DNA of 64,000 nucleotides, taken from NCBI GenBank assembly GCA_035041965.1, contig JAPYMA010002210.1, positions 1 to 64,000 on the forward strand. The letters run 5' to 3'. The translations under genes were made by a program, and so were the position numbers. Of the stretch, positions 62,401 through 64,000 are shown piece after piece; position 1 is the first letter of the stretch, and each line of letters opens with the position of its first letter. The DNA comes from Anisakis pegreffii. Lineage: Eukaryota; Nematoda; Chromadorea; Rhabditida; Anisakidae. The notes beneath the pieces are model-generated. The model made no database searches and was not told the origin of the DNA. It saw only the letters and a list, made by a program, of their open reading frames with translations.

Positions 62401-64000
62401 TCTCTATCGACTGTAGATCTGAATTTCGCTATTCAAAAAACGCTCAGCTCCTGATGATTATAAACCAATCCGAACATTGGATTCGCAATGAAAAAATGTG
62501 ATCCTATTTTCAGGTATAAGAATTTGTTTGTTCATCTAATAAACCTCATCGTGCGGTTCCACTTTAATTAATTTCTTTGATAAACAACTGTGACGCCATT
62601 GGATGAAATAAACGAATATGAGTATAGGATATTATGACGCAATAAAAAGCATGGTTATATCCATCTGATGAGGTATTGGCTATCGAATTTAGGCTGCATG
62701 TGGATAATACACTCACTTGGATATTTGTTTATCTATTTAGTGTTATTGTTTATTTACATGGCACCAGCAAGCTTTGAATACGCAACAAACACAGAGGCTC
62801 TACTGTGTATAGCAACTCTGTTTGCATATTGCCGTAAATGACTATCATTACTCACCTTGCCACTAAACAATGAAATCAAGCTTGTATCGATTGCAACAGT
62901 TCGACCTCTGAATTGTAACTGGATAATCTAATATTTATATCGACACGATTCTTATAACAACACTGAACGATTGTCATATCCACGCATCGAAGTAATGAAC
63001 AATCGAAATTCCAAACTTTGATAAATTCAATTCCCAGTTCCCCGTTCACAGTTCAATTCAAAACTTTAATTCTTCAAAGAGTTTAAGAACAGAAATTGGA
63101 AGAAAGCATCGACTAATTAGTGTTTCTTTCATTCGAGTTGTTTAACTGTTGTTGTATGTTGGCTGTGCGTAATGCATTGCTACTACGCAATCGCTGTAAT
63201 AGGTTCGATATTGTAAAAATGATAGCAGAAAGAGCATTTGAATAGACTGATTTTGAATAGAAGCGGCTCTAATCCCCAAAAACTCATCTCTACATCAAAC
63301 AAACAAAAGGTCGAAGGTCGAACTGCAGAAGTGGCGGTACTTTTGAGGTAATTATCCAAGGAGAAGCAGCTCACTGCAGGGGGCTAATCACTGAGCTTTC
63401 AGAGGACTGAAGCTGAATAGTGCATGTGTTAGGAAGTCTATTCACAGACTCGAATTGAGCATATAATTTACTGAATGTTACACTGTAATTATCTTATTGC
63501 AACTAATTTATTATTGCCTCCAAAGAACCGCATAAACTAATTTGATCGGTTTTTTTTTGCGATATTCAATTTTTGCCATATTATTGTTTGATACACTGAG
63601 GTGATTACCTTATTTGAACAAAGCAGTTCTTACAAGAATAAATTTTGCGTTGTTCGTTTCCGCATACACATTCCACAAATTGATGTTGATGCGTCGTTAC
63701 GAATAAATCGCTTCGAAGATCACACTCACATTACATCGAGTATAATTTGAGAAGGAAATAACCGAAGTCTCCAGATCCTTATGAGTGGCATTAGTTGGAT
63801 GAATGAAATATGGTTAAAAGTGACGGACGGGTCAAAAACAGATGAAGAAAGGATCGAATTTCAATTTGTATTCTCAACGGATGAATGAAATTCATAGATT
63901 GTTGTTTATCCTAATAATCCACGCACGCTCGTATATTGTAAGATCTCTGTGTGTGTATCAAATTGAATAATGTTGGAATTCAGAAAATATTACATAGATT
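56427..64000. other. Gene-poor stretch to the window end
   Basis: No recognisable gene. Short frames of 60-76 codons on both strands lack domains or splice context. A short (CA)n run lies near 59323-59333, and AGTTTCTCAAA is repeated near 57819-57848. This could be intergenic DNA or intron of a gene extending past the window. Confidence 0.45.

Noticed and set aside
1..64000. CRISPR arrays, bacterial operons or prophage
   Set aside because: Introns, telomere and spliced leader show a eukaryotic chromosome; no regularly spaced short repeats with unique spacers were seen.

Overview
This window is the end of a nematode chromosome. It opens with about 5.6 kb of the nematode telomere repeat (TTAGGC on the G-rich strand, read here as GCCTAA running inward), heavily mixed with a TTGGGC variant. 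Three further signs agree: an exact copy of the 22-nt SL1 spliced-leader sequence at 7494-7515, TTTTCAG/ATTTTAG trans-splice-like acceptors just before gene starts, and a gene of the DUF229 family, which is greatly expanded in nematodes. The species cannot be named from the sequence. Base composition is AT-rich and exons are short.

Layout. 1-5644: telomere with an interrupted inner junction. 5645-10812: subtelomeric DNA with no gene recognised, holding a foldback element (6023-6758), an SL1 copy, degenerate subtelomeric repeats and AAT-type microsatellites. 10813-17128 (minus): a 17-exon EXTL3/rib-2 heparan-sulfate glycosyltransferase gene, reconstructed with all splice phases agreeing. 17129-20853: divergent intergenic region dominated by a degenerate tandem repeat (about 18120-19745) related to the telomere-proximal repeats. 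20932-23523 (plus): cyclin B3 gene in 9 exons. 23524-26981: intergenic, one weak minus ORF. 26982-34788 (plus): DUF229-family membrane-anchored protein in about 18 exons. 34789-64000: about 29 kb in which I recognise no gene; it holds only weak isolated exon candidates, small repeats and palindromes, and may be intergenic DNA or a very large intron.

The three confident genes do not form a pathway: one makes heparan sulfate in the Golgi, one drives mitosis, and one is a predicted membrane-anchored protein with an alkaline-phosphatase/sulfatase-like fold. They are unusual mainly for lying within 35 kb of a telomere. Gene models were built by eye from splice sites, phase agreement and remembered family resemblance; no search was run.
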